From CAG-791 sp963655255 (GTDB lineage Bacteria; Bacillota; Clostridia; Lachnospirales; Lachnospiraceae), in the NCBI GenBank assembly GCA_963655255.1, contig CAVKEB010000008.1, positions 1-64,000 on the forward strand: a stretch of DNA of 64,000 bases, in the 5' to 3' direction. This document shows positions 1 to 8,191 of the stretch, one piece after another; within the stretch, counting starts at the first letter, position 1, and every line of letters starts with the position of its first letter. A program made the position numbers and the translations under genes. The notes under the pieces are model-generated. The model was not told the origin of the DNA. It saw only the letters and a list, made by a program, of their open reading frames with translations, and did no database searches.

Positions 1-60
1 TTAAACTATTGAGTTTTCAAGGTACAAACCCACTTTTGATGTGGGAAGTTTGAGTTATAT
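1..60 (-). other. Possible edge of an rRNA operon spacer/leader
   Basis: Read on the minus strand, positions 1-25 give ACCTTGAAAACTCAATAG. This resembles the CTTGAAAAC-type sequence found in rRNA leaders and 16S-23S spacers of many Firmicutes. Positions 29-45 hold a short hairpin (CCCAC TTTTGAT GTGGG). No rRNA gene is inside the window, so an rRNA operon to the left, transcribed leftwards, is only a guess from this motif. Confidence 0.25.
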
Positions 61-61
61 A

Positions 62-318
62 TCTGTTCAGAGGAGGACAATTCTTGCGTAAATTGACCGC
101 TTGCGGGCTTATTTACGTCAGATTGCCCTACGGCCAGAATCGTAAGGAGAAATCTGCGTAGGCGGTTTCTCTGATATGTGAAGTGACTTGCTTCGCAATT
201 TACTTCAAACAAAGAAGATGCCATCAGGTATCTTCTCCTGTCTAGGGCTCTGGCCGACAATATCGGAAATTTTTCCATATAAAATTACCGATATTTTGAA
301 CAGCACACCAGCAGAATC
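62..318. repeat. Palindrome-rich intergenic element before yicC
   Basis: This gap has no credible gene. It holds several nested inverted repeats: about 86-118 (CGTAAATTGACCGC ... TTATTTACG), 123-134 against 242-256 (GCCCTACGGCCAGA with TCTAGGGCTCTGGCC), 178-208 (GTGAAGTGACTTGC with GCAATTTAC), and 263-299 (ATATCGG with CCGATAT). The outer ends, CTGTTCA near 63 and TGAACAG near 297, are also inverted. The AATTGACCGC core recurs near 18204 and 27312 and the GGCCAG arm near 1293 and 27359, linking this block to the dispersed palindromic family described below. Confidence 0.6.
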
Positions 319-342
319 GCAATGTCAGAACAGGGGGCGGGC

Positions 343-1224
343 ATGGCAACCAGCATGACAGGGTACGGGCGCGCAGAGGTGTCCGACGGGGGAAGAAAAT
401 TTACAACGGAGATTAAATCCGTCAACAACCGGTATCTGGATCTGAACATCCGGCTGCCGAAGCAGCTGAATCCCTTTGAGGCGAAGATTCGTGAGGAACT
501 GAAGAAGAGGATTCTCCGCGGCAAGGTGGACGTCTACATCAGCTATGAGAATCAGGAGGAGTCTGCGTCCAGAGTGCATTACAACCGTGCGCTCGCAGGG
601 GAATATCTGGAGAGCATCCGGGCAATTTCGAAGGACTACGGTCTGCCGGTGAATCTGTCGGCAGAACGTCTGTCCCAGTATCCGGAGGTTCTGACGCTGG
701 AAGAAGAGGACGAGGAGAATGCAGAGCTCTTGGAGCCGCTTCTTTTGTGCGTGCAGAAGGCTGCGGAGCAGTTCGTGGAGGCAAGAAAGCGGGAAGGCGC
801 CTTTATTACGGAGGATCTTCTGCACAAGCTGGACGGTCTTCAGGAGGGCGTGGAGAAGATCCGTGCGAACGCGCCGGTGATTCTGGAGAAGTACCGAACC
901 GGCCTGTATACGAGAATGCAGGAGATTCTGCAGGATACACAGATTGATGAGACGCGGATCCTGCAGGAGGCGGCTCTCTATGCGGACAAGGTCTGTGTGG
1001 ACGAGGAGATGGTACGGCTGGAGAGTCATATCCGGTCGGTGCGGGAGGAACTCCTGAAAACCAATGAAAGCGTAGGGCGTAAGCTCGACTTCCTTGCACA
1101 GGAGCTGAACCGGGAGGCGAACACCATCCTCTCCAAGACGGACAACGCGGAGTCGGCGGATCTGGCCATCGGATTAAAGACGGAAATCGAGAAAATCCGC
1201 GAACAGATACAGAACCTGGAATAA
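343..1224 (+). CDS. yicC: YicC/YloC-family endoribonuclease
   Basis: A 293-residue YicC-family protein. The N-terminus reads MATSMTGYGRAEV, the typical YicC start, followed by the N-terminal domain (about 1-155) and the C-terminal DUF1732 domain with the conserved ending KTEIEKIREQIQNLE. Family members are reported to act as endoribonucleases; cellular targets in clostridia are unclear. An in-frame ATG at 322 would add seven residues, but the purine-rich AGGGGGCGGG just before 343 and the family start favour ATG 343. It is the first gene of a yicC-gmk-rpoZ run. The remA-like gene that lies between yicC and gmk in Bacillus is absent; a palindromic repeat sits there instead. Confidence 0.9.
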   Translation: MATSMTGYGRAEVSDGGRKFTTEIKSVNNRYLDLNIRLPKQLNPFEAKIREELKKRILRGKVDVYISYENQEESASRVHYNRALAGEYLESIRAISKDYGLPVNLSAERLSQYPEVLTLEEEDEENAELLEPLLLCVQKAAEQFVEARKREGAFITEDLLHKLDGLQEGVEKIRANAPVILEKYRTGLYTRMQEILQDTQIDETRILQEAALYADKVCVDEEMVRLESHIRSVREELLKTNESVGRKLDFLAQELNREANTILSKTDNAESADLAIGLKTEIEKIREQIQNLE

Positions 1225-1225
1225 G

Positions 1226-1335
1226 TCAGCACATGTGGAGTGCAGGAGCCGGTGGACTGCTTGCAGACCAATCGGCTCCTGTGCTCCACATGCGGCCAGG
1301 GCCCGAAGCGTCTTGGCGATGGGGACTGACATATG
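1226..1335. repeat. Palindromic repeat between yicC and gmk
   Basis: The left end is TCAGCACATG (1226-1235), identical to the left ends of the elements at 18178 and 27292. Two 20-nt arms, 1232-1251 and 1273-1292, pair with only two mismatches and could form a long hairpin. The right part carries GGCCAGGGCCCGAAG, also seen at 27358. A matching right end (TGTGCTGA) is not obvious, so this copy looks incomplete. Confidence 0.7.
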
Positions 1336-1376
1336 AATCTTGATACAAGTGCCCGGGCGGCACAGGAGGAGCAGTG

Positions 1377-2012
1377 ATGACGAAGAAGGGAAGTCTGACC
1401 GTAATTTCCGGTTTTTCCGGAGCGGGCAAGGGAACCATCATGAAAGAGCTTTTGAAGAAGCATCCGGAGTATGCGCTCTCGGTGTCGGTGACAACGCGCA
1501 GTCCCCGTCCGGGAGAGAAGGACGGCGTGGATTATCATTTTCTCACGCAGCAGGAGTTTGACCGGATGGTGGCCGAGGACGGGCTTCTCGAGCACGCGGG
1601 ATACGTGGATCACTGCTACGGCACTCCGAGGCAGTACGTGGAGGATTCCATCGTGGCGGGGAAGGATGTCATTCTGGAAATTGAGGTGCAGGGAGCACGG
1701 CAGATCAAGGAGAAATGTCCGGACGCGATTTTCCTGTTCGTGACGCCCCCGTCCGCCAGGGAACTTCATCACCGCCTGACCTTCCGCGGAACGGAGAGCG
1801 AGGAGGTCATCCGCGAGAGAATGCAGCGGGCGGCCGAGGAGGCGGGCGAGATGGCCTGGTACGACTATCTGATCGTCAATGATGATCTGGAGGAAGCCGT
1901 GGAACTCGTGCACCGGACCATTCAGGAAGCCAAGAATGCGCCAAGACGCCAGACCGAGATGATCGCTGAGATTTCGGAAGAACTGAAAAAACTGGCGGCA
2001 GGCGCCGAGTAA
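1377..2012 (+). CDS. gmk: Guanylate kinase
   Basis: Phosphorylates GMP to GDP with ATP; cytoplasmic, essential for guanine nucleotide supply. The 211-residue length fits the family. The P-loop GFSGAGKGT is at residues 12-20, the GMP-binding region has VTTRSPRPGE and DYHF, and the lid region contains HHRLTFRGTESEE. A GTG at 1374 is directly followed by ATG 1377; AGGAGGA at 1364-1370 is spaced better for the ATG. It is followed by rpoZ, the usual Firmicutes pairing, after 119 bases. Confidence 0.96.
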   Translation: MTKKGSLTVISGFSGAGKGTIMKELLKKHPEYALSVSVTTRSPRPGEKDGVDYHFLTQQEFDRMVAEDGLLEHAGYVDHCYGTPRQYVEDSIVAGKDVILEIEVQGARQIKEKCPDAIFLFVTPPSARELHHRLTFRGTESEEVIRERMQRAAEEAGEMAWYDYLIVNDDLEEAVELVHRTIQEAKNAPRRQTEMIAEISEELKKLAAGAE

Positions 2013-2131
2013 TGGTATACTGATTTGTCGGCGTATGCCGAGGTGACTTCTTTTTACCGAAAGAAGCAGGAAAACCAAGAACTGGAATGTGATTGTGGCT
2101 GCAGGGGCAGCCTGGAAAGGAACACATCAAT

Positions 2132-2518
2132 ATGATTCATCCTTCTTATGTAGACCTTATGAACGTGGTAAACAAGGGCGTGGAAGAGGGCGAAACGCCG
2201 GTCATCAACAGCCGCTATTCCATCGTGATGGCAACCGCCAAGAGAGCCAGACAGATCGTAGACGGCGATGCGCCCATGGTTGACAACGTAGCGGGCAAAA
2301 AGCCTCTGTCGATTGCGGTCGAGGAGCTGGAGCAGGAGAAGCTGAAGATCCTTCCGCAGGATGAGGAAGAGGTCCTCGGCTACGAGGAGGCCGATCTTGC
2401 GGCGGCAAGAGCCCTGGAGAACAGCCTGACGGAAGAGGCGCTCCGCGAGAGCGAGGAGGCTTCGGAGGAAGCGTCTGCGCAGGAGTCTCAGGAAGAGTCT
2501 GAAAGCGAAGAGAACTGA
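2132..2518 (+). CDS. rpoZ: DNA-directed RNA polymerase omega subunit
   Basis: The small RNA polymerase subunit that helps assemble beta-prime. The 128-residue product begins MIHPSYVDLMNVVN and carries the omega core with SRYSIVMATAKRARQI and KPLSIAVEELEQ at residues 28-80. After the core comes a strongly acidic tail of about 45 residues made mostly of Glu, Ser and Ala. This is longer than the usual clostridial omega. GGAAAGGA at 2114-2121 supports ATG 2132 over an upstream in-frame ATG at 2093. The stop is three bases before rimO. Confidence 0.93.
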   Translation: MIHPSYVDLMNVVNKGVEEGETPVINSRYSIVMATAKRARQIVDGDAPMVDNVAGKKPLSIAVEELEQEKLKILPQDEEEVLGYEEADLAAARALENSLTEEALRESEEASEEASAQESQEESESEEN

Positions 2519-2521
2519 TCC

Positions 2522-3880
2522 GTGAAGACACTTTTTGTATCGCTTGGCTGCGATAAGAATACAGTAGATACACGGAAAATGGCCGGCATTCTCGAGGATG
2601 GCGGCATTTGTTCGTTTACCGAAGAGGAAGAGCAGGCCGAGGCGGCCGTGGTGAATACCTGCGCGTTCATTGACTCGGCAAAGCAGGAGAGCATCGATGA
2701 GATCCTTGAAATCGCCCGGCTCAAGGAGACGGGAAACCTGAAGTATCTCATCGTCACGGGATGCCTTGCGCAGCGCTATCAGGATGAAATTCTGAAGTTG
2801 ATCCCCGAGGTGGACGCGGTGATCGGAACAACGGCGGAGGATTCCATCGGGGAGGTCCTCTTAAAGCTCTCCGGAGGCGAGAAGCCGGAAAAGGCGGTTG
2901 TCGCGAATCCGGATCTGGTTCCGTCCGCGTCGAGACAGGTCCTGACCTTCGGAAGCTTTGTCGGATATCTGAAGATCGCGGAGGGCTGCAACAAGTGCTG
3001 CACCTACTGCGCGATTCCCGCCATCCGCGGACATTATCGGAGCGTTCCGATGGAGCAGATCCTGGAGGACGCGCGAAGTCTTGCGGCGCAGGGAGCGAAG
3101 GAGCTGATTCTGGTCGCGCAGGAGACAACGCTCTACGGCGTGGATCTGTACGGGAAGAAGATGCTGCCGGAGCTGCTAAGAAGGCTCTGCCTGGTAAGCG
3201 GCATCCGGTGGATCCGCGTGCTGTACTGCTATCCGGAGGAGATCACCGATGAGCTGATCGATGTGCTGGCGGCGGGCGGCAAGGTCGTGCCGTATCTGGA
3301 CATGCCGATTCAGCACGCCTCGGACCGGATCCTGAAGAAAATGGGACGCCGGACGAACCGGAAGGAGCTGGAAGAAATGGTGGAGAAGCTCCGCAGACGC
3401 GTTCCGGGCATCTGCCTTCGGACCACACTGATCACGGGCTTCCCCGGAGAGACGGAAGACGACCACCGGGAGCTCCTTGATTTTGTGAGAAAAATGCAGT
3501 TCGACCGTCTGGGCGTCTATACGTATTCCAGGGAAGAGGGAACTCCGGCTGCAAAGTTCACGGATCAGGTTCATCCTTCCACGAAGAAGAGACGGCAGAA
3601 GGAGCTCATGCTCGCGCAGCAGGAGATTGCGTTCCGTCATGAGAAAGAGCAGGAAGGAAGAGAACTGGATGTTCTGATCGAGGGCCGTCTTGCGGATGAC
3701 CTTTCGGAGAACGGCTACGTCTATGTCGGGCGGACGTACATGGATGCCCCGGATGTGGACAGCAATATTTTCGTGGAAACAACGCGGGACCTGATGAGCG
3801 GCACGTTCGTGCGCGCAAGGGTCACAGGCTCGCAGGATTATGACTTGATGGGAGAGATCGTTGATGAATCTGCCGAATAA
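2522..3880 (+). CDS. rimO: Ribosomal protein S12 methylthiotransferase RimO
   Basis: Radical-SAM enzyme that adds a methylthio group to an aspartate of ribosomal protein S12. At 452 residues it has all three parts: an N-terminal MTTase domain with cysteines in SLGCDKN, NTCAF and TGCLAQ; a radical-SAM core with CNKCCTYC; and a C-terminal TRAM domain. The VSLGCDKNTVD start and the GRTYMDAPDVDSNIF ending favour RimO over MiaB. The start is GTG, with a weak GAAGAG upstream inside rpoZ. It overlaps pgsA by 17 bases, so the two are probably translationally coupled. Confidence 0.94.
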   Translation: MKTLFVSLGCDKNTVDTRKMAGILEDGGICSFTEEEEQAEAAVVNTCAFIDSAKQESIDEILEIARLKETGNLKYLIVTGCLAQRYQDEILKLIPEVDAVIGTTAEDSIGEVLLKLSGGEKPEKAVVANPDLVPSASRQVLTFGSFVGYLKIAEGCNKCCTYCAIPAIRGHYRSVPMEQILEDARSLAAQGAKELILVAQETTLYGVDLYGKKMLPELLRRLCLVSGIRWIRVLYCYPEEITDELIDVLAAGGKVVPYLDMPIQHASDRILKKMGRRTNRKELEEMVEKLRRRVPGICLRTTLITGFPGETEDDHRELLDFVRKMQFDRLGVYTYSREEGTPAAKFTDQVHPSTKKRRQKELMLAQQEIAFRHEKEQEGRELDVLIEGRLADDLSENGYVYVGRTYMDAPDVDSNIFVETTRDLMSGTFVRARVTGSQDYDLMGEIVDESAE

Positions 3881-4400
3881 ACTGACAATGATGCGAATGA
3901 TTCTGGTGCCGTTCTTCGTGGCGGTCCTGCTGGCACAGCCCTTCGGTGCGGCAAGCGACTGGATCGCACTGGTGATTTTCGTCGTCGCGAGCCTTACGGA
4001 CCTCGCGGACGGCAAGATTGCGCGCAAGTACAATCTGGTCACCAATTTCGGCAAGTTCATGGATCCTCTGGCGGACAAGCTTCTTGTCTGCTCCGGCATG
4101 ATCTGTCTGATTGCGCTGGGCAGGATTCCGGCATGGGTGGTCTGCATCATCGTGGCAAGAGAATTCGCCATTTCGGGCTTCCGGCTGATCGCGGCGGAGA
4201 AGGGGACGGTCATTGCGGCCAGCTACTGGGGAAAGTTCAAGACGACGTTCCAGATGATCATGGTCATCCTGATGATCGCGAACATTCCGGCGCTGCAGCT
4301 TCTCACCGATGTGATTATGTGGATCGCAACGATTCTGACGATCGTTTCCCTGATTGATTATGTGAAAAAGAACAAGGATGTTCTGAAAGATGCAGACTGA
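3864..4400 (+). CDS. pgsA: CDP-diacylglycerol--glycerol-3-phosphate 3-phosphatidyltransferase
   Basis: Makes phosphatidylglycerol phosphate from CDP-diacylglycerol and glycerol-3-phosphate, the committed step to phosphatidylglycerol in the membrane. The 178-residue protein has the CDP-alcohol phosphotransferase signature DLADGKIARKYN followed by GKFMDPLADK (residues about 46-75), and four to five hydrophobic segments. ATG 3864 follows GGGAGAG within the rimO 3' end; an in-frame TTG at 3861 is less likely. It overlaps the next gene by 11 bases. The rimO-pgsA-cinA order is common in Firmicutes. Confidence 0.95.
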   Translation: MNLPNKLTMMRMILVPFFVAVLLAQPFGAASDWIALVIFVVASLTDLADGKIARKYNLVTNFGKFMDPLADKLLVCSGMICLIALGRIPAWVVCIIVAREFAISGFRLIAAEKGTVIAASYWGKFKTTFQMIMVILMIANIPALQLLTDVIMWIATILTIVSLIDYVKKNKDVLKDAD

Positions 4401-4908
4401 AGAGAAGAATCTCATTCCGGAGACCGCGGAACCCCTGGAGGTTTCGCTCGTTCGTCTCCTGATGCAGAAAAATATGACGCTCTCCACAGCGGAATCCTGT
4501 ACCGGCGGAATGCTGGCACAGAAGATTACGTCTGTGCCGGGCGTCTCTTCCGTCTATGCGGGCGGTTTTGTCACCTACGCCACGGAGGAGAAGCATAAAA
4601 TGCTGGGCGTTCCGCGCAAGGTCCTCCGGGAGAACGGAGCCATTGCCAAGAAGACGGCGAAGCAGATGGCGCTCGGCGCGGCCAGGCAGACGGGAACGGA
4701 CGTCGCAGTTTCGGTGACGGGAAACGCCGGTCCCGATGCGGCGGAAGGAAAGCCGGTGGGACTGGTTTACATCGGCGTCTGCATTGACGGAAAGGCTGTG
4801 GGACGCAAGTTCCTGCTTGCGGGGAACCGGAATGAAATCCGCGAGCAGGCGTGTGCGGAGGCAATGAAGCTTCTCCTGGAGAAGATCGGCGGGACGGCGC
4901 CTGACTGA
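4390..4908 (+). CDS. pncC: CinA C-terminal domain protein / nicotinamide-nucleotide amidohydrolase
   Basis: A 172-residue protein that is only the CinA C-terminal domain. This domain deamidates nicotinamide mononucleotide in pyridine nucleotide recycling. Recognisable motifs are TAESCTGGMLAQ (residues about 32-43), VYAGGFVTYATEEK and SVTGNAGPDAAEG. The N-terminal CinA domain is absent, as in the short PncC form. About 20 extra residues precede the domain. It overlaps pgsA by 11 bases and is the last gene of the run before a tandem repeat. Confidence 0.9.
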   Translation: MQTEEKNLIPETAEPLEVSLVRLLMQKNMTLSTAESCTGGMLAQKITSVPGVSSVYAGGFVTYATEEKHKMLGVPRKVLRENGAIAKKTAKQMALGAARQTGTDVAVSVTGNAGPDAAEGKPVGLVYIGVCIDGKAVGRKFLLAGNRNEIREQACAEAMKLLLEKIGGTAPD

Positions 4909-4921
4909 GTGTTTCAGATGT

Positions 4922-5023
4922 GTTTCCGCGCCGCTTGTGAAAACACGTGACTGCAGGGAAACGGAAGAAAAAGTTTCCATGCCGCTTATGAAAACATGCA
5001 GCTGCAGAGAAACGGAAGGAAAA
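4922..5023. repeat. Two tandem 51-bp repeats upstream of gtrA
   Basis: Unit 1 (4922-4972) begins GTTTCCGCGCCGCTTGTG and unit 2 (4973-5023) begins GTTTCCATGCCGCTTATG. The copies differ at only a few positions. Unit 2 ends with GGAAGGAAAA, which provides the purine-rich stretch used by the gtrA start. The period is a multiple of three, but no reading frame here is convincing. Confidence 0.8.
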
Positions 5024-5034
5024 GGACAGAGATT

Positions 5035-5499
5035 ATGAAGAAACTAATGGCTCAGATCGCGAAGTTCGGTGTTGTGGGAGTGATCTGCTTTTTTATCGAT
5101 TTTGGCGTGTACACCATCCTCAATATCGTGTTCCGCGCGGTCTCCTTTGACCAGTACTGCTCCTGGTATTACCTGATCTCACAGTTTTTCAGCTTCATCA
5201 TCTCGATGGTGGTGAATTATATTCTGAGCTTCAAGTACGTGTTCAAGCGCCGCGACGACATGTCGAAGAAGCGGGAATTCCTGATTTTCTTCATCCTCAG
5301 CGTCATCGGCCTGATCATCAACGAGATTGTGCTGTACATCGGCATGGATTTCGTGTATGAGAAGTGGACCTGGCTTCACAACGCGATGGGAACGGGACTG
5401 GCGGAGACGCTGTTCAAGTGCTTCGCAACCGGTGTCGTGATGGTGTACAACTTCATCAGCAGAAAGATCTGCCTGGAGGATCATTCGGAAAATGGCTGA
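5035..5499 (+). CDS. gtrA: GtrA-family membrane protein
   Basis: A 154-residue protein with four predicted membrane helices. The QIAKFGVVGVICFFIDFGVY start, the VVNYILSFKYVFKRR segment and the closing ATGVVMVYNFISRKI are typical of GtrA. GtrA proteins are thought to flip undecaprenyl-phosphate-linked sugars across the membrane. AAGGAAAAGGA before ATG 5035 supports this start rather than the upstream ATG at 4996. It overlaps the glycosyltransferase gene gtrB by 8 bases, so the pair very likely works together. Confidence 0.88.
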   Translation: MKKLMAQIAKFGVVGVICFFIDFGVYTILNIVFRAVSFDQYCSWYYLISQFFSFIISMVVNYILSFKYVFKRRDDMSKKREFLIFFILSVIGLIINEIVLYIGMDFVYEKWTWLHNAMGTGLAETLFKCFATGVVMVYNFISRKICLEDHSENG

Positions 5500-6511
5500 C
5501 ATCCTGTACTATGTAATCCCCTGCTACAACGAGGAAGAGGTGCTGCCGGAGACATCGAAGCGCCTGAAGGTGAAAATGACGAAGCTGATCGGAGAAGGAA
5601 AGATCAGCAGGGAAAGCCGCGTCTGCTTCGTCAATGACGGATCGAAGGACAGGACCTGGTCCATCATTACGAAGCTCCACGAAGAGGATCCCCTGTTTTC
5701 CGGGATCAATCTCTCCAGGAACCGCGGCCATCAGAATGCGCTCCTTGCGGGCCTGATGACGGTGCGGCAGTATGCGGACATGGTGATTTCCATGGATGCG
5801 GATCTGCAGGACGACATTGAGGCCTGCGACGCCATGATCGACAAGTATTACGAGGGATGCGACGTCGTGTACGGAGTCCGCAGCGCGCGTAAGACCGATA
5901 CGTGGTTCAAGCGGACGACAGCGGAAGGCTTCTACAAGATCATGGACCGGTTCGGCGCGAAGGTGGTCTATAACCATGCGGACTACCGGCTGATGAGCAG
6001 GCGGGCACTGGACGGACTGGCCCAGTTCGGCGAGGTCAATCTGTTCCTCCGCGGGATGGTGCCGCTCGTCGGATATCCCAGCGACGTGGTCTACTATGAG
6101 CGGGCGGAGCGGTTCGCCGGTGAGAGCAAATACCCGCTGAAGAAGATGATCTCTTTTGCCATGGACGGCATCACGTCGCTCTCGATTGAGCCGATCCGGA
6201 TGATCACGACGCTCGGCGTTGTCATCTTCCTGTTCAGCCTGGCGATTCTGATTTATTCGCTGGTGCGGCACGCCATGGGCGCGACGGTGGCGGGATGGAC
6301 GTTCCTCAATGTCTCTGTCTGGGCCATCGGGGGTCTGATCCTTTTGTCCCTCGGCGTCATCGGGGAGTACATCGGGAAAATTTACATGGAGACGAAGCAT
6401 CGTCCGCGCTTTATTGTGGAGCGTTTTCTCGATCAGGAGCACGGTTTTACGACAAAGCCGGAGAAAAAGGCCAGAACCCCGCGGGAAGAACACGCGAACG
6501 GAGGAACCTGA
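5492..6511 (+). CDS. gtrB: GtrB-like polyprenyl-phosphate glycosyltransferase (GT2)
   Basis: Transfers a sugar from a nucleotide donor to undecaprenyl phosphate at the inner face of the membrane. The 339-residue protein has an N-terminal GT-A domain with VIPCYNEEEVLPET and the metal-binding MDADLQDD, then two hydrophobic helices (about 230-255 and 270-295). This is the DPM1/GtrB layout. The C-terminal tail is rich in Lys and Arg. It follows gtrA with overlapping ends. A third Gtr component is not adjacent; polytopic membrane proteins at 52819 and 59870 could be partners, but this is speculative. Confidence 0.88.
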   Translation: MADILYYVIPCYNEEEVLPETSKRLKVKMTKLIGEGKISRESRVCFVNDGSKDRTWSIITKLHEEDPLFSGINLSRNRGHQNALLAGLMTVRQYADMVISMDADLQDDIEACDAMIDKYYEGCDVVYGVRSARKTDTWFKRTTAEGFYKIMDRFGAKVVYNHADYRLMSRRALDGLAQFGEVNLFLRGMVPLVGYPSDVVYYERAERFAGESKYPLKKMISFAMDGITSLSIEPIRMITTLGVVIFLFSLAILIYSLVRHAMGATVAGWTFLNVSVWAIGGLILLSLGVIGEYIGKIYMETKHRPRFIVERFLDQEHGFTTKPEKKARTPREEHANGGT

Positions 6512-6599
6512 CGAAGGACGAACGGAACATGACATGCGCACCGCCGATTTTGTCATGAGCGATTTGTGACGATGTGCCCGGTAATGATGTGGTCTGCGA

Positions 6600-7247
6600 T
6601 TATGTTCCGAGCGTATCGCCGTTGTCCCGGAGCCACTTCTTCCAGACGCGGTAATCCGGCATGATCCGTTCCACTTCTGCCCAGAAGGCGGGGCTGTGGT
6701 CCATGTGCACCAGATGGCAGAGCTCATGCACGACCACGTAGTCGAGGCACTGCGCGGGAGCCAGGTACAGCTTCCAGTTGAAGGAGAGCGTGCCGCGGGA
6801 AGAGCAGCTCCCCCAGCGCGTCTTCTGCGCGCGGATGGAAACGCGGGTGATGGGGCAGTGCGAAGCGGGGAGCATCGGTTCGTAATAATGAATGCGGTCC
6901 AGAAGAAGAGGCCGCATTTTTTTTGTGGAATTTTTCCGAAGCTGAAGCCGTTCCTCTTCGGAGAAATGGTGCGACTGTGCCTCTTTCCGGTCACGGCGCT
7001 CTTTCTGGGAGGCCATGTGGGAGAGGATCCACGCCGTGTGCGTCTGCAGGAACCGCTGCAGGTCTTCTTCGTGGAAGCGGAGCGGCACGCGGACTTCGAG
7101 AGAAGCGTCCTCACGGACGATCAGTGCGCAGGATCTGCGGCGGCTGCTCCGGAACAGTGTATAATGAATGAATGTATGCGTGCCGTCCGGAAGAGTCAGA
7201 GGAAAGTCTCTGCGCTCCTCCGGCCGGACGGGATGCTTTGCGGGCAA
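6600..7247 (-). CDS. YgjP-like M48-type metallopeptidase
   Basis: A 215-residue protein of the YgjP/DUF45 family, a probable zinc metallopeptidase. The C-terminal half has KTRWGSCSSRGTLSFNW followed by VVHELCHLVHMDHSPAFW, with the HExxH zinc motif, and ends with WLRDNG. The start is TTG (7247-7245), supported by GGGAGGG on the coding strand 7-13 bases upstream. It converges with gtrB and diverges from the thiamine pyrophosphokinase gene. The substrate is unknown. Confidence 0.85.
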   Translation of the reverse strand: MPAKHPVRPEERRDFPLTLPDGTHTFIHYTLFRSSRRRSCALIVREDASLEVRVPLRFHEEDLQRFLQTHTAWILSHMASQKERRDRKEAQSHHFSEEERLQLRKNSTKKMRPLLLDRIHYYEPMLPASHCPITRVSIRAQKTRWGSCSSRGTLSFNWKLYLAPAQCLDYVVVHELCHLVHMDHSPAFWAEVERIMPDYRVWKKWLRDNGDTLGT

Positions 7248-7319
7248 AATCGTTCCCTCCCGGTATTCAGGTACAGAAAACAGAATAGGAAGTTACAGCA
7301 ACGAGGAGATTATAACACG

Positions 7320-7970
7320 ATGAAAAAATGCATTCTGGTCTGTGCAGGCGATTTTACGCCCATGGATCTTCGAAAAGAGGAAGGCGACTGCATCATCGCC
7401 GTGGACAACGGACTGACCTACCTGACGCAGATGGGGGTCCTCCCGGACTACTGTCTGGGAGATTATGACTCGCTTCTTCCGGAAGGGAGGCGGGTCCTGG
7501 AGGAAATCCGCCAGGAGGACCCGTCGCGGATTGTGGTTCTCCCTGTGGAGAAAAACGACACGGATACCATGGCAGCTGTCCGCTTCGGGCTGGAGCGCGG
7601 GTACCTTCGCTTCGATCTGTACGGAGCTCTCGGCGGTGCGAGAATTGCACATACCATTGCGAACCTGCAGGTTCTGAATTTCATCAAGAACAAGGGCGGA
7701 CAGGGGTATCTTATGGACACGAATCAGATGCTGTTCCTCATCCGGAATGAGACAAAGGAATTTCATGAAGGCTTTGCCGGAAGGTTCTCCCTGTTTGCCG
7801 TGGATCCCGTGGTGAAGGGCGTCACGGAGCGGGGAATGAAGTATGAGATTGAAGATTATACGCTGACCAACGATTTCCCGATCGGGTGTTCCAATGAAAT
7901 TGAAGCGGAAAGAAAAGCCAGCGTGACGGTCCGGGAAGGGACCGCCCTCGCAGTCGTCGGATGGGATTAG
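7320..7970 (+). CDS. Thiamine pyrophosphokinase
   Basis: Transfers pyrophosphate from ATP to thiamine to give thiamine diphosphate. The 216-residue product has the family layout: an N-terminal catalytic domain with AVDNGLTYL, GDYDSL, VEKNDTDTM and GALGGARIAHTIANL, then a beta-rich thiamine-binding domain ending TLTNDFPIGCSNE. ATG 7320 follows GAGGAG at 7303-7308. A longer upstream reading frame is only the antisense of the YgjP gene. It stands alone between that gene and purF. Confidence 0.92.
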   Translation: MKKCILVCAGDFTPMDLRKEEGDCIIAVDNGLTYLTQMGVLPDYCLGDYDSLLPEGRRVLEEIRQEDPSRIVVLPVEKNDTDTMAAVRFGLERGYLRFDLYGALGGARIAHTIANLQVLNFIKNKGGQGYLMDTNQMLFLIRNETKEFHEGFAGRFSLFAVDPVVKGVTERGMKYEIEDYTLTNDFPIGCSNEIEAERKASVTVREGTALAVVGWD

Positions 7971-8039
7971 TCATTATGCCAATCCCCGAAAAGAAGGCTA
8001 GTCAAGCGTAACTTTAATATGATATATTTCACTTCGTGG

Positions 8040-8190
8040 TCTGAAAAATCAGGATCATTTGCAATGGTTCGGCATCTGCCGGTTTCCGCAGGAAATTCGG
8101 GATGCGCGGAAGCGTTGCGATTATGAAAATGGTTCGGAATTTGCGTTGTGTACGCCGCAGGAACTGCGGCGGAGAGGAGAGACTGCCTAT
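8040..8190. repeat. Degenerate palindromic element in the purF leader
   Basis: The 221 bases between the thiamine pyrophosphokinase gene and purF contain TTTCCGCAGGAAATTCGGGATG at about 8079-8100 (a hairpin core also seen near 27400 and 18246), and CGCCGCAGGAACTGCGGCG at about 8152-8170, a strong small hairpin just before the purF start. Possible promoter elements are TAGTCA (7999) and TATATT (8023). No purine riboswitch sequence is visible. Confidence 0.45.
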
Positions 8191-8191
8191 T

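Noticed and set aside
2013..2131. Small gene between gmk and rpoZ
   Set aside because: The frame at 2093 runs into rpoZ and has no independent start signal or domain; it is an upstream extension of rpoZ.
7971..8191. Purine riboswitch upstream of purF
   Set aside because: No conserved purine aptamer sequence is visible; the gap is mostly a degenerate palindromic element.
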